Shown here: in pieces, positions 1 to 12,176 of the stretch
Position numbering within the stretch: position 1 is the stretch's first letter
Layout of the letters: each line of letters begins with the position of its first letter
NCBI GenBank assembly: GCA_014898425.1
Contig: RCSZ01000005.1
Span: 2,010,501 to 2,074,500, forward strand
DNA from: Botryotinia globosa
Lineage: Eukaryota > Ascomycota > Leotiomycetes > Helotiales > Sclerotiniaceae
Length of the DNA: 64,000 nucleotides
Direction: 5' to 3'
Notes under the pieces: generated by a model
What the model saw: only the letters and a program-made list of their open reading frames with translations
What the model was told of the DNA's origin: nothing
The model's database searches: none
Made by a program: the position numbers and the translations under genes

Positions 1-1003
1 GTCGCTATCACAGAACGCCCGGATTTAGAAGGTGGGACACATTGACCACAAAATTTAGAGTTTTCTCCCCCCAAGTATAAGCGGGAAGGGGCGTGTATTG
101 ATTGAAAGCTTCTTCTACGGAGGTTGGAAGGGTAAGTATTGTCAATCACACTAAAAAACGATCTTATTTTTCTCCATTTTTAAACTTTAGACCAATCAAA
201 TCACAACACTGGTTAAATATTTATATAATAAGTCGACCACCCTCCTTTCGGGCCACCCCTCTTTCGAGCCACCCTTTTACACCAAAAATCACTTTTTTAG
301 CCTATCAATATCTCTATCAATATTGAATATAATTTAATAAAAATATATATATATATATAATTCGAATTATTTTAGGCTCATATTAGAATTTTTAGAATTT
401 TTGAATTTTTTCTGGATCGATTTCTAAAGCTTCAAAATATCGATTTTCAATTTATATACAAATCACATACAAATTTAAAATTTCATAAAATCTTTAATAA
501 CTTTTTAATAATTATTATTAAAAGAAAATTGTATATCTTTTTGAAAATTTCAAATCTAAATCTATATAGAAATTTAATTTTTTTTTCAAAAAAATGAATA
601 AATATAGAGATATAGTATATAGTGAGTTAAGAGTAGTATAAATAATTCCTGCAATTTTAAGGGTACCCTTTTAAATATTTATTTATAAGGAATTTTTTTT
701 ATATCTTTCAAATTGAATATCTTATAAATTTATAATAAATTTTATAATTTATTTTTAGCTATTTTTCTTTAAAAGTTATTATAAAATTTATAAAATTTTA
801 AATTTATATGTGATTTGTATATAAATTGAAAATCGATATTTTGAACTTTTAGAAATCGATCTAGAAAAATCCTAAAAATCTAAAAATTTCAAAATAGATT
901 CGAAATAATTTGAATTATATTAATTTATATTTTTATTAAATTATATTTAGTATTAATAAAGATATTAATGAATCAAAAAGTATTTTTTGGTGTAAAAGAG
1001 TAG

Positions 1004-1763
1004 TGTCAGCGTAGGATACGATTCGAGTAGTCAGCCGGATAAACTCGGGATTACTAAGGGTCGATCCTTTGATAACTATTAGGAAGTTCATATTAATAAA
1101 ACCTAATCCTAAAGTTATTAGTTTGATTTACAATAAATTTATAATCAATAATACTATAAAAAAGAATATGGATAGAATTATAATATTAAAGCTTTAAGAA
1201 AGTAATATAAATAATTAGGTATATTCTAAATAGATTAGAATACAAGATTAGTTTTGAGTAGAATCCAATATACTTTCTTATTGGAGGTTTACCTCCTTAA
1301 TATTCTTGCCACCCATAAGGGCCGAAGGTATATATAGATACGAAAAAAGAGAACCTCGCTTAGTGAGACCCAATTCAAGCGATTTGATTGGTTCAATTCA
1401 AGCGATCTGATTGGCTCGACTTTCTTGGCATTGTAGCTATAGCACAACTCCTTACTTTTTCAACAAAATCATTTAAATTAGTTTATTCAAACTAATATAA
1501 ATTGAATAAAAAAAAAGAAAAGTGATAACTATATATAAGAAATTAAGAGCTTTTAAATGATATGTTTTTTATATTACTAGCTTCAAAACTAAGGGTTTTT
1601 TAAAGAATTGAAATTTAATTAGTATAGATATAGTTAAAGCTTATATAATCAATTGAAAAAGGATTATATTGAATATAATGAGCCTAAAATTAATAAAAAT
1701 TATTTTAATACTATAGCTTTCGTCGTTCAATAGTATAATTTATGATTCGAAGTAAAGTGACCC

Positions 1764-1798
<35 letters not shown>

Positions 1799-1981
1799 TA
1801 AACCGACTTCGCCTGCAAGCTTTCAATAAAATTTCTTTTTTAGATTTTTATAATAATAAATATAATTATATAATACTTTCTCAAAAATCAAGGGGTCCGG
1901 GGGCTCGCAGGCCCCTGGTATAATCTCTTATTAAGATTACTAAATTCTTCCTAGTATACTCTCTATTATTGAGCTCTAACA
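1004..1981. mobile_element. Solo-LTR-like insertion with TG...CA ends
   Basis: The segment starts TGTCAGCG and ends CTCTAACA, and it interrupts the inverted arm of the TIR element at 231-2013. The 5 bp on the left are AGTAG and on the right GGTGG. The arm's own sequence there is GGTGG, so the two agree as a 5-bp target duplication if the left copy took two G-to-A changes. No ORF is visible. It holds a near-duplicate pair of 'ttcaagcgat' motifs around 1375-1412 and a run of 28 A. A ~978-bp solo LTR fits best; a small non-autonomous LTR-type element is the alternative. A partial inverted copy lies at 2751-3397. Confidence 0.6.
1767..1794. repeat. Poly(A) tract of 28
   Basis: Uninterrupted run of 28 A inside the LTR-like repeat. 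The inverted copy near 2880 has only about seven at the matching place, so the tract has expanded or contracted since the copies diverged. Confidence 0.9.
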
Positions 1982-2139
1982 GGTGGCTCAAAAGAGGGGT
2001 GGCCCGAAAGTAGAGACGAAAGTATTGCATTTTATTTAAAATCATTAATATTTTAATCGATTCTAATTCTAAAGTTTATTTAGAATCTATTTAGAATCTA
2101 TAGAAAATTCTAAATCCTTGAAAAATTAAAAATTAAAAA

Positions 2140-2427
2140 ATTAATAAAATTAATAAAATTAATAAAATTAATAAAATTAATAAAATTAATAAAATTAATA
2201 AAATTAATAAAATTAATAAAATTAATAAAATTAATAAAATTAATAAAATTAATAAAATTAATAAAATTAATAAAATTAATAAAATTAATAAAATTAATAA
2301 AATTAATAAAATTAATAAAATTAATAAAATTAATAAAATTAATAAAATTAATAAAATTAATAAAATTAATAAAATTAATAAAATTAATAAAATGTATAAA
2401 ATGTATAAAATGTATAAAATGTAAATA
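2140..2427. repeat. 9-bp minisatellite (ATTAATAAA)n, then (ATGTATAAA)n
   Basis: About 28 nearly perfect copies of ATTAATAAA (2140-2391) pass into three to four copies of the variant ATGTATAAA. The period is 9 throughout. The array lies just outside the truncated right arm of the TIR element and carries no ORF. Confidence 0.95.
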
Positions 2428-2750
2428 AAAGCTTCGAATTTTGAATTTTGAAGGGAAATAGTTTAATATCTATTCAAATAGCTTAAAGCAGTAATAAAAT
2501 CTCTGAAAACAGCAAGATTCTACTAAAAGTAGGTTTTATAAGACTTATCCTTTCAATCTTTATATATTCTCCTTTTTAGTAGGTAGGATTGAGCATGTAT
2601 ATTATAATATTTGACTATATTAGTCAATAAAATATATATCGATTTTTCTCATATAATAAATTTGAAAGAAAAATTCGGCTGAAATCCTTAAAAATCCTTG
2701 AAAATAAGATTTTTTTTCTAAAATTATACAATTTCAATATCATATAATAC

Positions 2751-3397
2751 AAATTATACCAGGGGCCTGTGAGCCCCCGGACCCCTTGCTTTTTGAGAAA
2801 GTATTATATAATTATATTATATAATTATAAAAATCTAAAAAAGAAATTTTATTAAAAGTTTGCAAACGAAGTTGGTTTATCTTTTTTTATTCAGATTTTT
2901 TAATTTTATTTAGATTTTTTAATTTTATTCAGATTTTAGTAGGTTATATCACTTCAGATCATCAATTATACTGCTGAACTACAAAAACTATAATATAAAA
3001 ATAATTTTAATTAATATTAGATTTACTACATTCAATATAAACCCTTTTCAATTGATTATATAAACTCTAATTATATCTATACTATTTAAACTTCAACCCT
3101 TTGAAAAACCCTTAATTTTAAAGCTAACATTATAAAAATTATATCATTTTAAAGCTTTTAGTTTTTTTTATATAATTACCACTTTTGTTTTCTTTTTATT
3201 CAACTAATTTAAATAATTTTGTTGAAAACCTCTAAGAATCTATACTTTTATATTATAACTATAATGCTAAAGAAGTCAAGCCAATTAGATCGCTTGAATC
3301 GGATCTCATTAAGCAAGAGTTTCTTATTTTTCGTATATATACAGTACTAATACCTCGCGGGTGACAAGAATATTAAGGAGGTAAACCTCCAATAATC
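2751..3397 (-). mobile_element. Inverted partial copy of the 1004-1981 repeat
   Basis: Read on the minus strand, this matches about 1287-1915 of the LTR-like repeat: the 'ggaggtttacctcc' palindrome at one end and the G/C-rich block with 'ccccttg' and 'gcccccgg' at the other. Homology stops at both sides before the TG and CA termini, so it is a truncated fragment. Many differences from the other copy are C/T or G/A transitions. Confidence 0.65.
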
Positions 3398-3540
3398 TAA
3401 GCATCTTTCAAAATCTATAATAACTTTTTTAATAATTTATTTAAAAATATTTTCAAATTCGCTTTATTTTTATTTATTCTGAAGGTTTGATTGGTTATAA
3501 AATCATATATATAATCTCAATATAATATTTTATATTAATC

Positions 3541-6500
3541 AAAAAACATTATGATATAGAAATATGTAATCCTCAGTCAAAATATATAATAATCTGCCCA
3601 ACCCTACTAATAGGAGAGTATGTAATGCTCGTTTCCATATTCTCCGGCCCCTCCGATTCGTATCGAGATCGGTTGATAAGCTAGTTACAGTAGTTCCATG
3701 TGAGTGGAAAAAGCGATATACTTGAGTCAATCACACATAGATGAAAACATTTCTGACGATATCACACCTAGTTTATTGAGTGGTAGATTGAATTGAAAGT
3801 TTATTATATGAAGGCTTGTAGAAGATACACACATTCGATTTCTGTAACAGAACGATTGAGTTCCCGGATTGATATCGAATGTTGAAAGGAGTGTATACTG
3901 TTCTAGAGTCCCAGTTTTTCCGTGCTAAGCCTACATTTTCGAACTCCCCCTCACACTTTCAAAACAATCTCGCAAAACAAATAAATCAGGATACGGACGG
4001 TACTTCGATCTTGGAGGCACGGGACGGACGGGAGGATCCATAACTAACTCATATCTCCACAAGTCAAGTAGAGAGAAGAGACATCGACACACTAAAAACA
4101 CAACTGGGGAACGGAAGATGCGATTCGATGATTCTGCGTGGTAGCTACAGCTCCTGACGTCGAAACAATAAGCAACACAACCAATGATTCCCAAACCCTC
4201 TACCTTATAACCTCTCTATTCGTCGCCACAAATGCGTCTCGAGACTCGGAATGTGATGATCGCTATTCAAAATTGTCGCTACATGAAGTGGCTGTCTTCT
4301 TGCTGAAGAGCGGTATAGTTAATGAGACAATCTCGTCGCGGCTTACTTTTTGGACGATTCATGAAGCTTTTCGCAATTGACTAGCGAATGAATTAGCATC
4401 GGGTCTAGAATTTGAGGGATTTTACTTCATATTGTAGATTGCAAGGCCTCGGTGTTTGTTTTTGACTGGTACAACGTCAGATCTTGTCTTACTCATTCTC
4501 GGTCTGTTGTATCATTCTATCGCCTGCGCAGTGGTGTTGAGTGCTAATGGGGGCTTTTTGTATTGTAAGAAAACTTTGCCTACAACGTGTGATTTTGTTG
4601 TAGCATGGGCATCGTATTGAAAAGCATTAGAACCCGGGGAGCTTTTCTTCTACTTCGATTATAGGGGTAGAAAATAGATGTTTCTAGTCTTTAGGCATTC
4701 TCTAGGCTTTTCATAACGTTACATATTCGGGAGCAACGTTTGAGTTACTAGGCATTTCTCCAATCTTTCCCCATATCCTTCCACCTTCATTTCATTCCGT
4801 ACGACTCATAGATGTACATCTCGCATCAAATTGACATTCAATCTACATCTAAACGAATCTCATCCTATGATTCGTCTCCTTCAATATGCATGCTGACAGT
4901 CAGCCTTAATCGTTCAGGCCATCAGCATCAGCACATTCTTTCAGCCCTGTGGAAGATTAAATAACCGGTCATGCCGATTCTTTTCCACAATCACAGCTTA
5001 CGGCATTCTCCTCCCTCGTTTTCTAGCCTCTTTTCAGATAGAGTAGTAGGTCATAGGTAGGTCAAGCAAGATGATGTGGTGCTTACGGTAGTTTTGTGAT
5101 GCCGGGAGTGAGCGAGCGATATTTCGTTAACCTATGAATGAGGGTATCTTCCACGCCGAAAAGAATGAGGAACATCGGCGACGGAGATATCCCAGATACC
5201 CCATACTGTCTGGTCCCTTCTTCTCTTCAAGTTATGTATCAAGATATGTATCGAGATTCAAGACAAATCCTCATGAATCGTGTGTAAGGATTATTGGACC
5301 TGTGCTTGAGCTACGGTAGAGGAGGTCAACCGTATCTTGCCCAACCAGCATTTTCATTGGCTGCAACACAGATCAACGGATTGTAGTAATTGGTGCTTGT
5401 AAGAAGATCTCCACAAGGTTCAGGCTTAGAGTCGTAAGGTTTAGGATGCACAAGGACATCGCTATTGTCTAGCCATTCCTCTTTTTCACCTGGACGAATG
5501 AGTACCGATGATTAAGGAGACGAGAGACAACGAGACGAGGAAGGAAGGAAGGAGAGGGGAGGGGAGGAATTGAATCAAATTGGAGATTTTGAAGAATCAA
5601 AAGAATGAAGAAGCAGGTGTACGTACCTACAGACTACAGACTAATATATAATGCTGCATCAATGGTTTCCTAGTCTCCTGGGTGAGCACACAATCGAATA
5701 ATATGATTGGTTCTAAGGGGAAAGGTGCCGAGGTTCTAAGAATTTTATCGGTATAGCTGCATGTATAGCTGCATATTTCCGTTAGATACCTAATAACTTC
5801 CTTTAACCCACCACACCTCGATCCTTCCTTCCATTCCTTCCATTCTATTCTTAAATTTCATTGCAGTGCAGTATATCGCATTTCTCACAGTCTATCAAGT
5901 ACCATTTTGTTACTTTCCTTGAAACCACTTGATAATCTCGTCAACTCGTCATACTCTACACCAAAAAGGGGATTACAGTATCATTATCATTGACGAACCT
6001 GGGGAAATCTCGAGATTCTCGCGTATTTTCCCCTTCATCTAACATTCTCACACATTCTTCAGCGTCTGAGTAAACTGGACTCATATAATACATATATATA
6101 CACAATCTGCATCTCAAGGTCTCAAGGTCTCAAGGTCTCAAAGTCTCAAAGTCTTAAACAATAGCTACCTACCTACTTAATATAATTCATGACCAACTCA
6201 CCGAAATCGTACAACCTCGTGTTGCGTGTTCTTGTGTTATAAATTCTGCCTATTCATTCGTTCTATTTCAATCATTGGAGATATCTTTGACAATCTTTTC
6301 TGAACTTTGAACTTTTCGAATTGCTCTGATCTTCCTAATCTGAGCCGATCCTAATATTATTTTATTTATCTTTATGCAATTCTCTCTCTCTCCTTAACCG
6401 CCCATTTGTGATCTCATTATTTGACCATAAGACGAATAAACCTCCGAATTAATCCTGGACAAATTCCGACCTGTTGCATTGCGGCACTGCTCCAAATCGC

Positions 6501-6569
6501 AAGGGGGATAAAGTATTCTTAGAAAATATTCCCCAAAGAAATGCAGACAAACCTTCGATCAAAACAGTC
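3541..6569. other. Intergenic region and leader of the Zn2Cys6 gene
   Basis: Composition returns to normal after about 3700. Only short ORFs of 87 aa or less occur; none has recognisable motifs, and they overlap on opposite strands. A 9-bp motif (tctcaaggt and close variants) is repeated about five times near 6113-6158. The last several hundred bases are pyrimidine-rich, as is common in fungal 5' leaders. I see no supported gene. Confidence 0.5.
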
Positions 6570-8870
6570 ATGGCAGATGCGACAGAGACTGGAAATAGAG
6601 TGAGGCAGCGTCGTGCAAGTCGCCCAAAAGTAAAGACAGGATGTAATAATTGCAAGTAAGTTCCTTGGGGGATTTCTTTTCTTTTTCCATACTATTTTAG
6701 CAAATCTGGGGTTCCCACGTTCGATTTCCCCGCGTCCTTTGCTATTTGATGATGGTGCTGGCAAGACAATCAATCAATCTTTGGCTAATTCACGGAACTT
6801 TCTTCATTTAATAGGAATCGAAGAGTGAAATGCGATGAAACAAGACCGGAATGTACAAAATGTGTTAGATCGGGGAGACGATGCGACGGATACCCAGCGT
6901 ACAATCCAAGAAATAGACATGCCAATACTACTCTACCAATTGCTCCTCGACCGAGTAATGCTGGGTTGGAATCGCATTCAATACCCTCGCACAACACCAT
7001 AATAACAACGACTTCACCTGGTTCCACAGCACTCATTCCTAGGAAGACATCACGTATCATCAATAAATCGAGATCTATCGGTCCATTATCACCTACCACA
7101 CCATCAGTCCTCACGCCATCAACCATCAATTCCATCGAAATTGATTCCGAGATATTTCGACCACCCACTCTCGGTCTTCCGTTCGACGCAAAGGAGGGTC
7201 AATATTTCCAAGTTTTTCGCACACATACCGCCAGCGAATTATCTGGATTCTTCGATTCGGAATTCTGGACGCGTAGTGTTCTTCAAGAATCGCATTCTGA
7301 AGCATCCATACGTCATGCTGTTGTAGCTCTTGGAGCTCTCTACAAAACATTAGAAAAAGTCGCTGAATCCCCTCCGAGTTCTCCTACTCCTTCTAATCAG
7401 GGCACTTCGAGCAGCGATTCCGCGCCGACTCATTGGAGTTTCGCTTGGGAACAGTATGGAAAAGCTGTTACGCGCATGCGCCAGAGTATCTCGAATAATG
7501 AAGTTAGATCGCAACGAACGGTTTTAATTTCCAGCGTGTTATTCACTTGTTTTCAATCGTTTGTGGGGGACCATAAGGCTGCTATCAAACAAGTACAAGT
7601 AGGGCTAGGAGTGATGGAAAAACAACGCAGGGAAAGAAAGAAACCGTATATTCAACGCGAGGATGATATCGTGGAAGAAGAGCTGGGACAAATGTTTACA
7701 CGCATGGCTATTCAAGCCAAATCATACGATATGGCGTTTCATTTTCCAGCTCCATGGGTTATCCGTCTCTCTACCAATCCAAGTATCGCTAATCCCGTAG
7801 CATCACAATCCGGACCGCCCTCTCCTTCCACAACTAGCTCCCCTACGAATCTCGATTGGAGATATCACGTTTCTCGAGATCCTAGTCTGGCAAATCCACC
7901 CAGTCCATCCGATAGTTCAACAGGCACAACCGCCTCAATCGAAGCACCCATTCCCGAAAGCTTTCCAAATATTCACGAGGCAAGATTAGTACTTGATGCT
8001 TTGTGTGAAAGAATAATGAGATATAATGAGGAGCTCGTAGGTTTCTACACTGTATCTAATAATATTCTTCCTGTCTCTATAAAACCCAACGGATACGGTT
8101 TCGGTCGTTCTCTCGAACAATGGCAAATGACATTCGCTCCTCTTCTTGCCAAACGCCGTGCGCCTGGTACTTCAAATATTGAAAGAGCGGGTATTATCGT
8201 TCTTCAAATGACATGTATCATGACACGAATTCTAGTCTTTACAGCGTTTTCCGCCAACGAAATGGATTTTGATCAATTTCTTCCTAGATTCGCCGAGATC
8301 AACGAATTAGCTAAGGAACTGATCGTAGATGAAGAATTAGCATTGGCACAAGCACGGTGCGGAGCAGGTTGCAAACATGTTACCTCTGGTCCGGGAATTA
8401 AAAGGGGAATGCGAACGCCATTTGGAGTTAAGGTTACGAATTCCCCCCCGAGTCCTGGTCCCGATGGAAAACATTCGCATGAAACTTATTCGCATATTAA
8501 ACCTTCTTTTGCACTTGATCTTGGTATCATCCCGCCATTATTCGTCGTGGCGACGAAATCGAGAGATAGAAGATTGAGGAGAGAAGCCATTAGTCTTTTA
8601 ACATCGAGTCATAGGAGAGAAGGAATGTGGGATTCGAGACTTTGTGCGGGAGTTGGAAATTGGATTATGAATGTGGAGGAAGAGGGATTGGATCCATATG
8701 TTAAGGGGGAAGCATCGGAAAAGCAAGTGGTGCCGGATGAGAAGAGGGTGATGGTTATGGAAATGTGGTTTAATCTTGAGAGGAGGTGGGCGATGTTGAG
8801 GTGTGGGACTAGGGGGGTGAAGAAGGGAGATTATGATGCGAGGGCGAGGGAAACACCGGTTTCTTGGTAG
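6570..8870 (+). CDS. Zn(II)2Cys6 fungal-type transcription factor
   Basis: The model is join(6570..6655, 6815..8870), 713 aa. Exon 1 ends after two bases of a Lys codon at GTAAG; the 159-nt intron ends ATAG and splits the zinc cluster. Once joined, Cys25, 28, 35, 42, 45 and 52 give the canonical CX2CX6CX6CX2CX6C binuclear cluster, preceded by a basic stretch (RQRRASRPKVK). This is a sequence-specific nuclear DNA-binding domain. The rest resembles the fungal-specific regulatory region of the PF11951 type: a helix beginning IRHAVVALGALYKTLE at about residue 191, a second near VLISSVLFTCFQSF, and low-complexity Ser/Pro/Thr linkers. The first in-frame ATG is at 6570. Regulated genes cannot be inferred, since no biosynthetic cluster is adjacent. 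It is convergent with the F-box/ankyrin gene. Confidence 0.9.
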
Positions 8871-9966
8871 GGAGGGTGTGATTTGGTTTGGAGAACTTGA
8901 GAAATAGGGGGGAATTGGGGACAGAGAACGGAGGACGGAGAAAGAAGTCAAGGAGTGGCGGTTGTATGATAGTGTACATACATGCTTTTCCAAGGCGTCT
9001 GGTATGGATTGGATTGGATGGGATGGGATGGGATGGGATCAAATGTTTTCAAAACTTGGGGGTTGGCGGTTGGGGATGGATGGACAGTTCTGCATAGCAG
9101 GGAAATACATTTGATTGGGATCTTGTCCCTTAAGGACGGATGGGGGGTATTGATGAATGGATATCAATATTTACATCTATATCTATGTTGCTAGTCACCT
9201 ACATAAATGAATCATAGTTGAAGAAATGGAAATGGAATTGAATAGGAGGAAGAAATCTTGTATTGCCTAGATGGGTAGGTAGAGTGGGTAGGTGGGAGTG
9301 GAAGAAGAGGGATAAAATGAACAGATGCATGAATTAGTAATTGGGCCTGGGCTTGGGCTTGGGCATGGTGGAATGGTATTGCATGACATAGGTAACTTTT
9401 AATCAGTGGGATTTGGATTTTGTTCTTTTGGCGGAGGGAAAGTGTAGGGGGTTAGTGAGGTGGGGTTTGGTACCTACCTATGTGGTGGGGTGAGTGGTGG
9501 GGTGGATAGATAGATGGATGGATAGTAATTAACTCTCTGCTGTAGTTTATGCCATCATGTCATGTCATCAATTGAGATTTGAGTTTAAGAGTTTAATAAA
9601 TCAATAAATAGATAAATAGATAAATAGACGAATAAATGAATAAGTATTGTAATTATTGGGAATTTGTTTGCTATGTTTTAAGAGAGGAATTAAAGAATTG
9701 AAGAATTGAAGAATTGAAGAAATAAGGGGGTTTGAATGGTTCATGGGTATGAATGTAATTGTGTTTGTAATTGTTTTTGAAATCTTTGTTTTGGGGGGAG
9801 AGGGAGAGGGAGAGGGAGAGACAGGAAGCTGTTTGAATATACTTAGTTATGCAGTTGGTGTTATTTTCTTTCTTTCTTGCGAGTATTGCGAGTGAGTGAG
9901 TGAGTGAGTGAGTGAGTACAGAGTAAAGGGATGGGAAGAATGAAATGAAATGCAAAGCCATGTATT

Positions 9967-10000
<34 letters not shown>

Positions 10001-10328
10001 CTGCTTTCATAAAAGAATTATGAGTTTCTTTTGTACGATACTGATACTGAAAAAAGAAAAGAGAAGAGAAGAAAACAAAAAAGGAGAGGGAGAGACTTGA
10101 ATAGAATAGAATCATCGATGATGGATATTTTCATTTCTCTGGTTCCTTCATTGATAATAATGAGTACATTGGGAGTAATCTCCAATCATGCATCCATATT
10201 GCAGATGCCAGTCGCCCATTCCCATTCCTATTCCCATTCCCATTCCAATCTCATATATATCTATCCTTTTTCCATGACCGTCCTTTGTAGAAATGCAAAA
10301 AAAACCAATAAAAAAACTAAAAAAAGCA
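8871..10328. other. Convergent 3' intergenic region with simple repeats
   Basis: It lies between two converging genes. It contains GGATGG-type G-rich repeats (about 9003-9040), a GGGAGA run (about 9793-9820), a GAGT run (about 9893-9916) and an AT run (about 9978-10000). The ORFs here are low-complexity readings of these repeats. The region presumably carries both 3' UTRs. Confidence 0.6.
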
Positions 10329-12176
10329 TCAGTCATCAGAGTATCCCGCCGTTTCCCTTCTCTCCTCCTTATCCGAATCCAAATCTCCCCTCTCCATTTC
10401 ACTTTCCGCACAACTTCCTCTCCTCTCCTTCTCCTTCTCTTCTGTGTCTTTCTTCCTCGACACCTGCGGACTTTCTTCTCTCCTCACCGGCGGATCCGGC
10501 ACCGCCGGTTTCCCGATCTTGCGCGGACTGTTCGCGATGTTCCGTTCGCGCTTGCGGAGACGATCGAATTTTGTGCGGGCTTGGAAGAGCATGTCTGTGA
10601 TTTTGCGATGGTTGCCTGTTCTGCGGGCGGCTTCCTGGAGCGCGGTCTTGCCGGCTTTGTTTTCGAGGAAGAAGAGTTCGTGCGAGACGTTTTTGTGGGC
10701 GAGGATTTGAGAGACGATTTTGGGGGTGGAGAAGAGGGCGGCGTGGTGGAGGATGGAGTTTCCTTCGCGGGTGAGGAGGGTGAGGTTGCGGGTCTTGAGG
10801 AGGAGGTAGGTTATGAGACGCTCGCTGTGGATGGGGATGTCGTGGAGGGATTTGCGGAGGGCGAGGTGCAGGGGGGTTTCGCCGAGGGGTTGGGAGCGTG
10901 TGTGGAAATTTGTGGAGGGCATCGCTTCCCCGATTAGCTCGATAATCTGGCAGCCGGAGATGGTGTTGCGGTGGTTTTCGATGAGGTAGTGGAGGGTGGG
11001 GAGGGTGAATTGGATGGAGCAGGGGCCTTGGAGGTCGAGGAGGTGTCGGATTGCGAGGGGATTTTCGTCTTTGATGCTGTCGGAGAGGACTTGTTTGAAT
11101 TTTTGGAAGGCGGTATCTTTGTAATTGCATTTGAGATAGATTTCTTGGAAGAGACCGGATCGACGATGGTCGATAGCTAGATCGAGAGGAGTCAAACCGA
11201 TTGAATCTCCGTCGTCGAGGTTTGCTCCAGCTGCTATTAGAGTTCTGGAGAGAGATAATGACTTGTGACATATTGCAAAATGGAGGGGAGCCATGTGTCG
11301 ATCATTGAGTAATGAGATAAATCCTGGCCGACTAGCCATTTGAGACACGAGGAAGTTTCCTATTTCATGATGTCCGTAACGGGAAGCCCAATGGAGGAGC
11401 GTTTCATTATTATGCGTAACCATTGTCAGTATTTGAAAAACGCTGACTCCATTATCCAAGAAGTGTTTAACAATTGGAAGTGCTTCATTTGTTCTTGTAG
11501 CTAGAAATATTGGTGGGTGTCCTGTTCCATCGGCATTGAAGTTAAGATCTCCACCTTGTGCTTTTATAGCATCAATGATCGGTATCAAGGCCCCTATCTT
11601 GTACCTAATCAATGCATGAACCAACACTGATTGATTAAAAGAGTTGATAGCAAAAACATCCGCACCACCTTGAAGTAAAAAATCAATCAATCCATGTTGT
11701 TCTGCCGCGGCCGCAGAATGTAAAACTGTATTCCCTGCCCAGTCACGTGCATTGATATCGAGACCTTTGGCAATGAACATCTTCAAAAGTTTTTCATGAC
11801 CAGCTGCGGCTAAGAGATGTAACCAAGTAGCACCATTTCTTTCTCTTCCTCCAAAACGAGTTTGAGCCCATCCCAGCGACCGACTGTTGAAATATTTCAT
11901 CACATACTCGGATTCCCAATGACGGGCACAAGCCCATAGACGTCGTTGAGAAACGTAACTGCGACCTCGACTGTAGACCCATATTGACCTTGCTCTAGGT
12001 TCCGGTTCATTATCTATAGCTGGACGAAAGTGACGACGGAAAGCTTTCTGATAGAGAAGGAACGTTAGGATTCTCGCATGGCGTTTGGAGGTCTGGATCA
12101 AGGCGTTTAGTGGAGCTCTTCGAAGGTGGTCGGCAATACATTGGATGAGTTCTGGTGGAAGCTGATTGATATCCAT
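10329..12176 (-). CDS. F-box and ankyrin-repeat protein
   Basis: An intronless 615-aa reading frame. Residues 1-45 (MDINQLPPELIQCIADHL, then a Leu/Ile-rich pattern) match an F-box, the Skp1-binding motif of SCF ubiquitin ligases. From about 110 there are ankyrin-type repeats: ATWLHLLAAAGHEKLLKMFI, then NTVLHSAAAAEQHGLIDFLL, then ETLLHWASRYGHHEIGNFLV, APLHFAICHKSLSLSRTLI, ETPLHLALRKSL and NSILHHAALFSTPKIVSQIL. Several copies carry the TPLH-like signature. The last ~80 residues are highly charged (Lys/Arg/Glu/Ser) and probably disordered. By family knowledge such proteins recruit substrates for ubiquitination; the substrate is unknown. The start is the first ATG and places the F-box at the N terminus. 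Long overlapping frames on either strand are shadows of this G+C-richer gene. Confidence 0.9.
   Translation of the reverse strand: MDINQLPPELIQCIADHLRRAPLNALIQTSKRHARILTFLLYQKAFRRHFRPAIDNEPEPRARSIWVYSRGRSYVSQRRLWACARHWESEYVMKYFNSRSLGWAQTRFGGRERNGATWLHLLAAAGHEKLLKMFIAKGLDINARDWAGNTVLHSAAAAEQHGLIDFLLQGGADVFAINSFNQSVLVHALIRYKIGALIPIIDAIKAQGGDLNFNADGTGHPPIFLATRTNEALPIVKHFLDNGVSVFQILTMVTHNNETLLHWASRYGHHEIGNFLVSQMASRPGFISLLNDRHMAPLHFAICHKSLSLSRTLIAAGANLDDGDSIGLTPLDLAIDHRRSGLFQEIYLKCNYKDTAFQKFKQVLSDSIKDENPLAIRHLLDLQGPCSIQFTLPTLHYLIENHRNTISGCQIIELIGEAMPSTNFHTRSQPLGETPLHLALRKSLHDIPIHSERLITYLLLKTRNLTLLTREGNSILHHAALFSTPKIVSQILAHKNVSHELFFLENKAGKTALQEAARRTGNHRKITDMLFQARTKFDRLRKRERNIANSPRKIGKPAVPDPPVRREESPQVSRKKDTEEKEKERRGSCAESEMERGDLDSDKEERRETAGYSDD

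Larger units (their letters stand above)
231..2013. mobile_element. TIR DNA element, non-autonomous, split by an LTR-like insertion
   Basis: The left end reads AGTCGACCACCC preceded by TA, followed by a sub-terminal segment with two 'gggccaccc'-type blocks and 'acaccaaaaatcac'. The same arms, in both orientations, bound a better preserved relative at 26021-26847, so this is a second copy of one family. The interior (about 360-980) is A+T-rich and has no credible ORF. The right arm is interrupted at 'gtgtaaaag' by the repeat at 1004-1981 and resumes after it with GGTGGC. It then loses homology near 2013, before the expected GGTCGACT terminus. TA flanks and inverted arms suggest a Tc1/mariner-like MITE; the superfamily is an inference. 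Confidence 0.7.

Noticed and set aside
10293..10937. 214-aa Gly/Glu/Val-rich plus-strand frame
   Set aside because: Antisense shadow of the ankyrin gene, with no motif.
10399..11271. 290-aa Arg/Pro-rich minus-strand frame
   Set aside because: Shifted frame of the F-box/ankyrin gene; its Arg/Pro/His bias is typical of a shadow in G+C-richer coding DNA.
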